A stretch of DNA of 64,000 bases. Origin: Dolichospermum flos-aquae CCAP 1403/13F (GTDB taxonomy: Bacteria; Cyanobacteriota; Cyanobacteriia; Cyanobacteriales; Nostocaceae). Both the position numbers and the translations under genes were made by a program. The DNA lies in assembly GCF_012516395.1 (NCBI RefSeq), contig NZ_CP051206.1:4283334-4347333 (forward strand), read 5' to 3'. The notes beneath the pieces are model-generated. The model was not told the DNA's origin, ran no database searches, and saw nothing but the letters and a program-made list of their open reading frames with translations. This document shows positions 46,450-54,373 of the stretch, one piece after another (within the stretch, counting starts at the first letter, position 1; each line of letters begins with the position of its first letter).

Positions 46450-47214
46450 TTGACATCATTAACTTCTAATCCCCAAATTTCCCTTTCGCAACCGCATACA
46501 AATGTCGTTGAAGTCCAAAATCTGGTATATGCCTATTCGCACCAGCAACCCGTACTACAAGAAATTTCTTTTAGCCTACAAACAGGCGATCGCGTCGCTT
46601 TAATGGGTGCTACAGGTTCAGGTAAAAGCACCTTGCTAGAAAACCTGATTGGTTTAAAACATCCCCAAAGCGGCAAAATCTGGATTAACGGCATCCCCAT
46701 ATTGCCAAACACTCTCCCGCAAATACGGCAACAAATTGGTTTTACGTTCCAAGATGCTAACGACCAATTATTTATGCCCACAATCCTCGAAGATGTTACT
46801 TTCGGACCTCTTAATTATGGTGTCTCATCTATAGCCGCTAAAGATAAAGCCCATCAACTATTAGCGGACTTTGGATTAGAGTCCTACGCCCATCGTTCCG
46901 CCCATGAACTTTCTGGAGGACAAAGACGTTTAGCCGCCTTAGCCGCAATTTTAGCCCTAGATCCTGCCATTCTCATCTTAGACGAACCTACCAACGGACT
47001 TGATCCAGCATGGCGACGACATTTAGCCCAAGTATTATTAAAATTGCCCGTACAAGTGATGTTAATAGCTTCCCATGATCTCAATTGGCTAGGAAGAGTC
47101 ACCCAACGGGCTTTAGTCCTCTCTACTGGTAAAATTCAAATAGACAGTGACATTCAACCACTGTTGCAAGATGGCAAAACCTTAGATAAATTAGGGTTGC
47201 CAGTAGATTGGTAA
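46450..47214 (+). CDS. cbiO: ECF transporter ATP-binding protein (CbiO)
   Basis: A 254-residue ABC ATPase with Walker A GATGSGKST, Q-loop FTFQDANDQLF, signature LSGGQRR and Walker B ILILDEPTNGLDP, then the H-loop ASHD. It powers Co/Ni uptake with CbiM and CbiQ. The only sensible start is TTG at 46450: the next in-frame ATG is inside Walker A, which would delete an essential strand. Last gene of the cbiMQO operon. Confidence 0.93.
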   Translation: MTSLTSNPQISLSQPHTNVVEVQNLVYAYSHQQPVLQEISFSLQTGDRVALMGATGSGKSTLLENLIGLKHPQSGKIWINGIPILPNTLPQIRQQIGFTFQDANDQLFMPTILEDVTFGPLNYGVSSIAAKDKAHQLLADFGLESYAHRSAHELSGGQRRLAALAAILALDPAILILDEPTNGLDPAWRRHLAQVLLKLPVQVMLIASHDLNWLGRVTQRALVLSTGKIQIDSDIQPLLQDGKTLDKLGLPVDW

Positions 47215-47292
47215 ACTGCTCAACACAGAAATTCCTAATTGCAAATTAATGATCATCTGGCTTACTATTTAGGGGATTTTATTGCTCTTGGG

Positions 47293-47787
47293 ATGTTAAT
47301 GTTGTTTTCCCGTTATCCAGTTATTGCTCCTGTTAGCCTGAGCATTGCTTTGTTAATTACTAGTTGCAGCGAGACTAAAACCTCCCAATGTCAGCGATTA
47401 GTTGCAGTTGTCAATCAGGGTACATCACTGATTGATATTAAAAAAGGTCAGCAAGCATCAACTAGCTTGCAATTATCCAAAGACTTGAAAAATGTCACCA
47501 AATCCATTCAGGAATTAAATTTAAAAGACCCCAAACTGCAAGAATTTGAAACCAGTTTTATCAAAATCTTTGATCATCTTAGTGAAGCCATAGCCAAGGC
47601 TTCTCAAGCTCTTGCAGATACTAAGAAAGCAGAAGCATCATCAGATGGTAGAGTAAAAGTTGAAAAAGCTAGAAGAGAAATTGATTCCGCACTGACAACC
47701 GCAGCTAAAACTGCTGGTAAAGAATCAGATGCTTTAGGCGTTCAATTAAATAAATATTGTAGCCAAGCAGAAGCAACTAAGAATTAA
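47293..47787 (+). CDS. Probable lipoprotein with helical domain
   Basis: A protein of about 164 residues. The N-terminal hydrophobic stretch ends LLITSC, a lipobox with Cys as the probable lipidated residue, then a mostly helical, Lys/Ala/Ser-rich domain. Starts at 47293 or 47299 (both ATG) give a proper lipoprotein signal; the longer frame from TTG at 47239 would put 18 polar and mixed residues in front and has no SD. It may be co-transcribed with cbiMQO (79 bp gap). Function unknown. Confidence 0.6.
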   Translation: MLMLFSRYPVIAPVSLSIALLITSCSETKTSQCQRLVAVVNQGTSLIDIKKGQQASTSLQLSKDLKNVTKSIQELNLKDPKLQEFETSFIKIFDHLSEAIAKASQALADTKKAEASSDGRVKVEKARREIDSALTTAAKTAGKESDALGVQLNKYCSQAEATKN

Positions 47788-47918
47788 AAATTGAGAATTA
47801 AAAATTAAAAATTCAAGAGTTAGATTCTTCACTTTTCTTTTTTTAATTTTTAATCTTGGATTTTTTATTACTACCAACTAAGCTTTTTGTTAATGGGATT
47901 TTGTAAAATGTGGGATGA

Positions 47919-49361
47919 TTAATTTCCACAATTATCACAATGTCCACAACGCCAATTAGTCGTTGTTTCAAACCCAAAAGCATTTAATAAAAACTGCCAA
48001 CGACATTTTTTAGTAGTAAGATATTCACTCATTTGTTTAGCAGCTTGTAATTGTGTTTTTGCTGGTTTTCCTGACGGCAAAGACATAGAATAATGAAAAG
48101 GATCAAGCCATTCTAATTGTCCATTACTATGGAGAAGAGAAAGTGCCACAGCACTATTGGGAAATTCCTTAATTACAGTATTTATTTCTCCTTGGGGTGG
48201 TAATTGTTTCGCTAATTGTTGGGCTTTTTGTTGTTGCAATTTCATTTGTGCTGCAAAAAATTTCTGGCTTTGCTTATCCTCAGCATCTAAAAATCCCGTC
48301 GGTTCACTTACTAAAGTTAAAACATCAGCGGGTTTTCCATCTCTTCCAGCCCTGCCTATTTCTTGCACATATTCAGATAATAAATGTGGCGCATGAAAAT
48401 GAACTACCCAGCGGACATCTGACTTGTTTATCCCCATGCCAAAAGCACGATTACACACCACAAAAAGGATTTTTCCACCTAACCAACTAGCTTCAATATT
48501 CCGGCGTTCTGTTGGACTTAATCCTGCATGATAACTAGCAGTATGAAAGCCATTTTCTGTTAACCATTCGGTTAAATTTTCACTATCTCTTCGAGTCCGT
48601 ACATAAATTAAACCAACTTGATTTGGTCGTTTTTGAATAAACTTTAATAATTGTTGCTTTCTCCCTTTAGGAGTCCAAGCAATTCGGACAATAGGATTTA
48701 AATTTTCCCGATAGGGATTAATCCGAAAAATCTCAGGTTTGTCTAATTTTAAAACTGTAGAAATAATCTTTTGGGCTAAAGGATCAGCCGTGGCTGTAAA
48801 AGCTGCTATACTAATTTTTGTTCCCGGTGGTTTTGATTTTAGTAACGCTTCACGCACAGCCCCTAAACGCCGATAAGCTGGACGAAAACTATCACCCCAC
48901 TGCACTAAACAATGGGCTTCATCCAGAATTAAACCATTAATTTGCAGTTGGGGATTACATAACTTTTTCCACACTGCTGGACTGAGTAAGGTTTCTGGTG
49001 ATAAATATAATAATCTTAATTGCTGTTTTTCTAAAGCTTGCAAGGTTGCCTGGCGTTGAGATGGAGTTAATTCACTGTGTAAAAGTGCTGCTTTTTGTGA
49101 CAGTTGACGTAATTCCTCAACTTGGTTTTCCATTAAAGCTACCAAAGGAGAAACTATTAAAGTTAATCCTGTTTGTAGTAGGGCAGGAAGTTGAAAACAA
49201 ATTGACTTCCCCCCACCTGTGGGCATAATAATTAGTGAATCTTTTTGTGATATTAAACAGTTAACAATTTCTTTTTGAGGAGGACGAAAATCGTCATATC
49301 CCCAAATCGCTTTTAATGCTGCGCGAACATCTTGCCAAGATTGTGTTACTGGGAGATTCAT
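47919..49361 (-). CDS. recQ: RecQ-family ATP-dependent DNA helicase
   Basis: A 480-residue SF2 helicase with the Q-like FRPPQKEIV entry, motif I PTGGGKSICFQLPA, DEAH box (LILDEAHCLVQWGDSFRPAY), motif V/VI region AFGMGINKSDVRWVVHFHAP and EIGRAGRDGKP, and a C-terminal zinc-type cluster CGHCDNCG. It lacks room for an HRDC domain, as in short RecQ forms. The ATG at 49361 (MNLPVTQSW) is preferred: the longer frame to 49490 is encoded by heptamer repeats and the MITE at 49455 and has no family similarity. It unwinds DNA in recombination and repair. Confidence 0.92.
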   Translation of the reverse strand: MNLPVTQSWQDVRAALKAIWGYDDFRPPQKEIVNCLISQKDSLIIMPTGGGKSICFQLPALLQTGLTLIVSPLVALMENQVEELRQLSQKAALLHSELTPSQRQATLQALEKQQLRLLYLSPETLLSPAVWKKLCNPQLQINGLILDEAHCLVQWGDSFRPAYRRLGAVREALLKSKPPGTKISIAAFTATADPLAQKIISTVLKLDKPEIFRINPYRENLNPIVRIAWTPKGRKQQLLKFIQKRPNQVGLIYVRTRRDSENLTEWLTENGFHTASYHAGLSPTERRNIEASWLGGKILFVVCNRAFGMGINKSDVRWVVHFHAPHLLSEYVQEIGRAGRDGKPADVLTLVSEPTGFLDAEDKQSQKFFAAQMKLQQQKAQQLAKQLPPQGEINTVIKEFPNSAVALSLLHSNGQLEWLDPFHYSMSLPSGKPAKTQLQAAKQMSEYLTTKKCRWQFLLNAFGFETTTNWRCGHCDNCGN

Positions 49362-49454
49362 TTTCTTATCACAAAAGCACAAAAAAGAATAAGTGGGAAA
49401 ATAAGGAAAATATTTATCTTTACTCTTCCCACTGACAACTGACAACTGACAACT

Positions 49455-49527
49455 GTACGGGCGAAGCATTTGGAGAACTATTTTTGGCAATGACCGATAA
49501 TTTATCTTCCAAATGCTTCGCCCCTAC
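49455..49527. mobile_element. 73-bp MITE-like element, copy 2 (inverted)
   Basis: The same element as 16842-16914 in reverse orientation, flanked by CTG on both sides. Its left flank is ACAACTGACAACTGACAACTG (heptamer tandem units, 49432-49454). It lies between recQ and the isoaspartyl-peptidase gene, abutting the latter's stop. Confidence 0.85.
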
Positions 49528-49530
49528 TGA

Positions 49531-50475
49531 CTACTGACCAATTAGTTCTTGATCATTCCATTCCAAAGTATCACCAATGCTTTCTCCATTATGGTAAGCA
49601 GCCAGTAATACTTCGCAGGTTTTACCATAGGATATCGCACCAGTGGCATCAAGAGCGATCGCTCCAAAATCCCGATTATTCCTCTTAGCTTCCGTAAATG
49701 ATCGCTGCATAGCCTCCTGTAGTGACATTCCATCAGTAACGCGCACCACAACTTTAGCGGCTAAACACTCATCAATAATATCTTCCCCAATGCCCGTACA
49801 ACTAACTGCTGCATGACTAGTTGCATAATTACCCGCTGGCATCGCCGAATCACTGACTCGCCCAATGCGTTCAAAGCCTTTACCACCTGTGGAAGTACCA
49901 GCAGCTAATTTACCATAGCCATCTAAAGCCACAACACCAATAGTCCCCCTACCAGCACTTTCCGCCATTTCTGGTTCTGCTACTACCCCAGCCATGGTTC
50001 TTTTAAAGTTATCCTGACGTTCTAGAGTCCACTCTTTCAAGCGCAAATCAGTTAGAGCATTATAACTAGGCAGTTGCAACTCCCGCGCCAACTCAGCCGC
50101 ACCGTAATCAGACAAAACCCGATCATCAGCATCTTGTAAAAACAGCGCCATTTCAATCGGATTCTTCACCCGTGACACATTAATCACACCACTAAAGCGC
50201 CCCGTTGTCCCATCCATAATAGAAGCACTCATGCGGATTTGTCCATCAGATTGCAGTACAGAACCAGTACCAGCATTAAACCGGGGTTCATCTTCCAACA
50301 TCTGACAACCCCGAACTACAGCCTCAGTCGCACTTGCACCCGTCAGCAAAAGAGCATAGACTTCCGCAACAATCTGAGAAAGAGAATTGCGGACTGCGAT
50401 TAATCCTCCCTTACCTTGGATAGAACTACCAGCACCACCATGAATAATTAATTTAGGTTGTATTTGTAATGTCAT
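49531..50475 (-). CDS. Isoaspartyl peptidase / plant-type L-asparaginase (Ntn hydrolase)
   Basis: A 314-residue precursor of the Ntn-hydrolase asparaginase family. The autocleavage site precedes Thr178 (GRGTIGVVALD), followed by AAGTSTGG, GDS-like substrate loop GRVSDSAMPAG and CTGIGEDI. The N-terminal FNAGTGSVLQSDG motif is intact. It hydrolyses isoaspartyl dipeptides and possibly asparagine; heterocystous cyanobacteria need such an enzyme to use cyanophycin-derived beta-aspartyl-arginine. The stop codon is supplied by a CAGTAG next to MITE copy 2, and MITE copy 3 lies 24 bp upstream of the ATG. Confidence 0.93.
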   Translation of the reverse strand: MTLQIQPKLIIHGGAGSSIQGKGGLIAVRNSLSQIVAEVYALLLTGASATEAVVRGCQMLEDEPRFNAGTGSVLQSDGQIRMSASIMDGTTGRFSGVINVSRVKNPIEMALFLQDADDRVLSDYGAAELARELQLPSYNALTDLRLKEWTLERQDNFKRTMAGVVAEPEMAESAGRGTIGVVALDGYGKLAAGTSTGGKGFERIGRVSDSAMPAGNYATSHAAVSCTGIGEDIIDECLAAKVVVRVTDGMSLQEAMQRSFTEAKRNNRDFGAIALDATGAISYGKTCEVLLAAYHNGESIGDTLEWNDQELIGQ

Positions 50476-50498
50476 TTATTTTGTCATTTATTTTGTCA

Positions 50499-50571
50499 GT
50501 AGGGGCGAAGCATTTGGAAGATAAATTATCGGTCATTGCCAAAAATAGTTCTCCAAATGCTTCGCCCGTAC
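50499..50571. mobile_element. 73-bp MITE-like element, copy 3
   Basis: The 73-bp unit as at 16842, flanked by TCAG and CAGTTGT. It lies in the leader or promoter region of the isoaspartyl-peptidase gene. Confidence 0.85.
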
Positions 50572-50583
50572 AGTTGTTAGTTG

Positions 50584-50739
50584 TTAATTTTTTGCGTGAG
50601 AACGACGACGACGACAACGTTCTGAGCAATATTTCACTTCATCCCAGCAATCTTGCCATTTTTTCCGCCAAGCAAATGGACGTTGACAGACTACACAGAT
50701 TTTTTCTGGTAAATCAGATTTAGAACGAACACGCCCCAT
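50584..50739 (-). CDS. DUF2256-family small zinc-ribbon-like protein
   Basis: A 51-residue basic protein, too short for most gene finders. It begins MGRVRSKSDLPEKICVVCQ, with CVVC, then PFAWRKKWQDCWDEVKYCSERC and an Arg-rich tail RRRRSHAKN. The spaced CxxC...CxxxC cysteines and the PFxWRKKW core are the signature of DUF2256, a family of probable small metal-binding proteins. The longer frame from 50781 is AT-rich, non-family sequence, so the ATG at 50739 is chosen. Confidence 0.8.
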   Translation of the reverse strand: MGRVRSKSDLPEKICVVCQRPFAWRKKWQDCWDEVKYCSERCRRRRSHAKN

Positions 50740-50957
50740 CATAATCAATACAAAGTTAAAACCATTCTTGAAGATAAGCAATAGTAGTTTTAATTAGTGA
50801 ATAAAGTCTATCATCTTCTCTCAAATTTTGGATAAGTTGCCCCAAAGATATAATTTGTTGTTTAGCATCTTTAATTTTTTTTGCTGCCAATTATAAGTTA
50901 TAGTAATATATATGAAGATGCCTGGTATACATTCCTAATGGATTTTAGCTTTGGTAT

Positions 50958-52124
50958 GTGTTAATAATTGATAGATGTTACCCTAAATTGGATATTTATA
51001 AAGCATTAGTTAGTCATGTTCTATTTACTCTGGTAAAAACCGAACCGGAGTGGTTGCACAAACAAACCATCGGTAGTCTAAATTGGCTGTCGAAAGCCAG
51101 TTATTATCCTTATACCAATTGGTTAAACAACCTCCTTCAGCAATATCTATGTCTAAATGATCCACGATTAGAACAAACCATACTAGGAATGAAATTTCCT
51201 AATCCTTTGGGTTTGGCGGCTGGATTTGACAAAGACGGCGTTGGCGCTAATATCTGGCATAATTTTGGTTTTGGTTTTGCTGAATTGGGTACTGTTACTT
51301 ATCACCCCCAACCAGGAAATCCTCCTCCCCGTTTATTTCGTTTGCCTTTAGATCAAGCGGCACTTAACCGGATGGGTTTTAATAATGCTGGTGCTGTCGC
51401 AATGGCCGCAAGATTAACAGAGGCAAAACAACATTTAATTTACCCAATCCCAATACCGATAGGAATAAACTTAGGTAAGTCTAAGATAACATCCTTGGAA
51501 CTAGCAGCGCAGGATTATCTAGAGAGTTTTCGATTACTGAAGGATTTGGGTGATTATTTTGTAGTTAATGTTTCCTCTCCCAATACACCGGGATTGCGAT
51601 CGCTCCAGGATGCTACCATGCTCAGTCAAATCTTGGATATGCTACAGCAGGAAAACATTGCACAGAAACCGATATTTGTGAAGATAGCCCCCGATTTAGA
51701 ATGGGAAGCAATATCTGACATTATTGCTCTGGTTAAAACCTACCGAATTGCTGGTTTAATCGCCACCAACACCACGATTAGCCGGGAAGGACTCAAAACC
51801 CAAATTATTGAAAAAACTGGTAAATCCCCCCAAGAGGAAGCGGGAGGAATTAGCGGAAAACCAGTGAGAGATCGCTCCACAGAAGTAATTCGCTTCATTT
51901 ACCAACAAACCCAAGGGCAAATGCCTATCATTGGTGTAGGTGGTATATTTACCGCTGAAGATGCTTGGGAAAAAATCACAGCCGGTGCTTGTCTTATTCA
52001 AACTTATACAGGCTGGATCTATGAAGGACCAATGATGGTACGCCGGATCATGTCCGGTTTATTAACCAAGCTAGAAGAAAATGGACTAACATCCATCTGT
52101 CAAGCGATTGGGATTGGTCAGTAG
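50958..52124 (+). CDS. pyrD: Quinone-dependent dihydroorotate dehydrogenase
   Basis: A class 2 DHODH of up to 388 residues. The N-terminal amphipathic helices ([19 protein letters not shown]) that bind the membrane and quinone, then FMN-barrel motifs [19 protein letters not shown], the catalytic-loop [15 protein letters not shown] and [12 protein letters not shown]. It oxidises dihydroorotate to orotate in pyrimidine synthesis. Start uncertain: GTG at 50958 or TTG at 50988 (LDIYK, where the family usually begins MDIYK); neither has a good SD. The stop TAG is the second to fourth base of MITE copy 4. Confidence 0.93.
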   Translation: MLIIDRCYPKLDIYKALVSHVLFTLVKTEPEWLHKQTIGSLNWLSKASYYPYTNWLNNLLQQYLCLNDPRLEQTILGMKFPNPLGLAAGFDKDGVGANIWHNFGFGFAELGTVTYHPQPGNPPPRLFRLPLDQAALNRMGFNNAGAVAMAARLTEAKQHLIYPIPIPIGINLGKSKITSLELAAQDYLESFRLLKDLGDYFVVNVSSPNTPGLRSLQDATMLSQILDMLQQENIAQKPIFVKIAPDLEWEAISDIIALVKTYRIAGLIATNTTISREGLKTQIIEKTGKSPQEEAGGISGKPVRDRSTEVIRFIYQQTQGQMPIIGVGGIFTAEDAWEKITAGACLIQTYTGWIYEGPMMVRRIMSGLLTKLEENGLTSICQAIGIGQ

Positions 52125-52193
52125 GGGCGAAGCATTTGGAAGATAAATTATCGGTCATTGCCAAAAATAGTTATCCAAATGCTTCGCCCGTAC
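52121..52193. mobile_element. 73-bp MITE-like element, copy 4
   Basis: The element begins at the last codon of pyrD and provides its stop codon. It shares an AGTTATCC core variant only with copy 5 (other copies read AGTTCTCC), so 4 and 5 are closest relatives. Confidence 0.85.
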
Positions 52194-52208
52194 AGTAGTT
52201 AGTTGTTA

Positions 52209-52281
52209 GTAGGGGCGAAGCATTTGGAAGATAAATTATCGGTCATTGCCAAAAATAGTTATCCAAATGCTTCGCCCGTAC
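52209..52281. mobile_element. 73-bp MITE-like element, copy 5 (tandem with copy 4)
   Basis: Same orientation as copy 4, 15 bp after it. Left flank is TTAG rather than CAG; right flank CAGTTGTCAGT. Probably a local duplication. Confidence 0.85.
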
Positions 52282-52319
52282 AGTTGTCAGTGGTAAAACT
52301 GCTCCCTGCCTCCTGCCTC

Positions 52320-53045
52320 CTATTCTTCGATGGGGAAAAACTCCTTAGACCTACGAGAATAGGACCAAGCAATACCATCAGGATCACGGCTACGACACCA
52401 CTGGGCAAAATCTGGGTCATTGCGTCGCTTGTAAACCGTGCTGGAATAGACATTTAGCCGTTTAGCTAATTCAGATTGAATCAGTGAACCAAAAACTAAC
52501 TGTTCTTCTAGAGGTTTTCTCACTTCCTCGTGGGTAGGAACAGATAAGGATTCAGATTGCGCTTCTCCCTCCGGGGAAATAGGTGGAGGTGGAGCTAAAA
52601 ACGAACGGGCAATTTTAGTAACTGGTTGATCGGGAAGTTTTTCTACCAATTCACTACTATCAAGAATATCACCAAGAATACTGGCATTAATAAAGTAGTA
52701 CGATTGATCCTCCTCATTTTCTGAATCTAGTACACTAGCACCAAATTCCTTAGCTTTGCCATCTAAATAGCGTTTTGCCGCCTCTGCCGAAAAATTACCC
52801 TTGATTGCCAAGTCCATGGGTGTAATTTTGCCATGATTTTCCTCAACCAATTCATAAAAGAGTGGGTTAACTTGGTTGCACCACTTTTCCCATCTAGATT
52901 GCTGCCAAAGGTTGAAAACCATTAATAGCGCTAAGATTACCAGTAAAACTTTCCAGGTATTAACCAGGAAAACAATCAAAAACGATATCGGCAAAATTAG
53001 AACGAGAAAACTTTTGCCTGGGCTTTCTATGGTTTTTTCACTCAT
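52320..53045 (-). CDS. Membrane-anchored protein with HTH-like C-terminus, unknown
   Basis: A protein of about 241 residues. Hydrophobic residues about 13-45 (LVLILPISFLIVFLVNTW, VLLVILALLMVFNLW) form one or two membrane segments. A helical cytosolic middle follows (about 60-150), then a Pro/Glu-rich linker (APPPPISPEGEAQSES) and a conserved C-terminal block with helix-turn-helix character (QSELAKRLNVYSSTVYKRR, then DPDFAQWCRSRDPDGIAW). ATG at 53045 is chosen over an in-frame TTG at 53060, because the TTG lies in a motif repeated upstream. A membrane-tethered DNA-binding protein is a reasonable guess but not shown. Confidence 0.6.
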   Translation of the reverse strand: MSEKTIESPGKSFLVLILPISFLIVFLVNTWKVLLVILALLMVFNLWQQSRWEKWCNQVNPLFYELVEENHGKITPMDLAIKGNFSAEAAKRYLDGKAKEFGASVLDSENEEDQSYYFINASILGDILDSSELVEKLPDQPVTKIARSFLAPPPPISPEGEAQSESLSVPTHEEVRKPLEEQLVFGSLIQSELAKRLNVYSSTVYKRRNDPDFAQWCRSRDPDGIAWSYSRRSKEFFPIEE

Positions 53046-53050
53046 ACTGA

Positions 53051-53153
53051 TTTTTGCCAAGTGAATTTTTACAAAATAATATCTCTATCTTGGCAAAAAT
53101 TTGGCCATTTGTTTGTATCTTTCGGCAAAATTGTCGCTAATTATTCGGCAAAA
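53051..53153. promoter_or_regulatory. Iterated T(T/C)GGCAAAA motifs upstream of the HTH-like gene
   Basis: TTGGCAAAAA at 53090, TTCGGCAAAA at 53121 and 53144, and the inverted TTTTTGCCAA at 53051 give four copies in 103 bp directly before the start at 53045; a partial TTGGCC is at 53101. Such clustering suggests binding sites, possibly autoregulatory. Confidence 0.5.
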
Positions 53154-53393
53154 GCTACTGATACAATAAAAAAGTAACCAATTATCTCAGTATATTTTTC
53201 AAGCCTTTGAGAAATTGGTGTGTAGTCAGATTAGGTTCACAAAGATTAAAATTAAGCGATGATATAGCGGTATGCACTGGAATGAGATTCTAATTTTCAC
53301 CCCAGAGGCTTACACCGAAAGGATTGTACTCCTAATTGCTGACCGCTAAAAGCTACTATAATCATCAATCACCAATTGCCAAACAGTCAGTAA

Positions 53394-53727
53394 CCCAGCC
53401 CTAAAGGGACTGGGCTTGCAAGAGTAATCAAGCAAGCCGTGCTGACCAGACCACCCTGAGCGTAGTCGAAGGGTAGCCGTTATTTGAGTCACGACACCCC
53501 GGAATGCGTAGCTAGTTCCCTGCTCTGTCATTTGCAATTAAACAGTTTTAAGGTCACTGAAACAGTGTTGCAAGTCTAACAAGCTCTTATAACGCAGTCG
53601 TTGCTAACATTACCCCAGAAATGGGAGTTGGTTTCCAGATTCCAATCAAAAATCTGGTTTCAATTTTAATATCCACAGCGGTTAAAACCGCACGTGTCGC
53701 TTCCCTCTCAGCCCTAAAGGGACTGAG
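53394..53727 (+). mobile_element. IS200/IS605-like non-autonomous relic bounded by two same-sense hairpins
   Basis: CCCAGCCCTAAAGGGACTGGG (53394-53414, written here as one 21-bp hairpin with stem CCCAG/CTGGG) recurs in the same orientation as a CTCAG/CTGAG hairpin at 53707-53727. The C-to-T change on one arm is matched by G-to-A on the other. Subterminal hairpins in direct orientation are the mark of IS200/IS605-type ends. The interior contains no transposase but has a CCCTGAGCGTAGTCGAAGGG repeat (53454-53473) and GCGGTTAAAACCGC. It ends 23 bp before mreD. Confidence 0.45.
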
Positions 53728-53750
53728 TTTCCCACTTACCGCGATATCTT

Positions 53751-54368
53751 ATGAAGATACCTGGATTTCCTGGTGACAGAGATAAAAAATCAACTTCAAC
53801 CGGACGAAAATCCTATTTTTTGATTCCCCCATTAGCACTTTGGCATCCTTGGTGGCATCAATTTATGGATTGGATGGTAATATTTTTAACTGTCATGTTA
53901 TGTTTACTAATGTTGCCAACTCGTCTCCCCGGAATGGAATTATTAGGCATTGGTCCTAATTGGCTACTCATTTGGGTAGTGGCTTGGAGTGTCAATCGCT
54001 CAGTATTTTCTGGTCTGCTGTCAGGGATCATTTTGGGGCTATTGCAAGACGCAATGACATCACCTGATCCAACTCATGCCTTGAGTTTGGGAATTGTGGG
54101 AATGTTAACAGCCCTGATGCAAAAACAGCGGTTTATTCAAGAAGACTTTATTTCCATTGCTTTAATTGTATTTGTGATGGCTGTAGTGGCAGACACTATT
54201 TTTGCTTTCCAGTTATCTTGGGCAGGAAATCGTCATGCAGCCAGTATTTGGACATATTACCAACGGGCTACCTTAGCTTCGGCAATTCTCAGTAGTTTGT
54301 GGGCGCCTGTGGTTTATTATCCTCTTAATCGCTGGTGGCAGCAGATGAAATTAATTCGTAATTCGTAA
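53751..54368 (+). CDS. mreD: Rod shape-determining protein MreD
   Basis: A 205-residue membrane protein: cytosolic N-terminus, then five to six hydrophobic segments (about 42-60, 70-82, 85-105, 112-125, 133-155, 172-192). The IGPNWLLIWVVAWSVNRSV...LLSGIILGLLQDAMTS pattern is typical of MreD (conserved G...GLLQD). It works with MreB and MreC in elongation-type wall synthesis. In Anabaena PCC 7120 mreB-mreC-mreD are adjacent; here no mreBC precedes it, only a mobile-element-like relic and a divergent gene. ribD starts 6 bp after its stop. Confidence 0.88.
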   Translation: MKIPGFPGDRDKKSTSTGRKSYFLIPPLALWHPWWHQFMDWMVIFLTVMLCLLMLPTRLPGMELLGIGPNWLLIWVVAWSVNRSVFSGLLSGIILGLLQDAMTSPDPTHALSLGIVGMLTALMQKQRFIQEDFISIALIVFVMAVVADTIFAFQLSWAGNRHAASIWTYYQRATLASAILSSLWAPVVYYPLNRWWQQMKLIRNS

Positions 54369-54373
54369 GTCAA

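Noticed and set aside
49362..49490. N-terminal extension of the RecQ frame
   Set aside because: It is encoded by heptamer repeats and a MITE and has no helicase similarity; the ATG at 49361 fits the family.
50469..50723. Open frames at 16731, 50469 and 52203 that share the peptide [16 protein letters not shown]
   Set aside because: The shared peptide is only the translation of the 73-bp mobile element; the rest has no protein character and overlaps better genes.
53346..53537. 63-codon minus-strand frame upstream of mreD
   Set aside because: It translates the TGAGCGTAGTCGAAGG repeat and IS-like hairpin; no SD or family.
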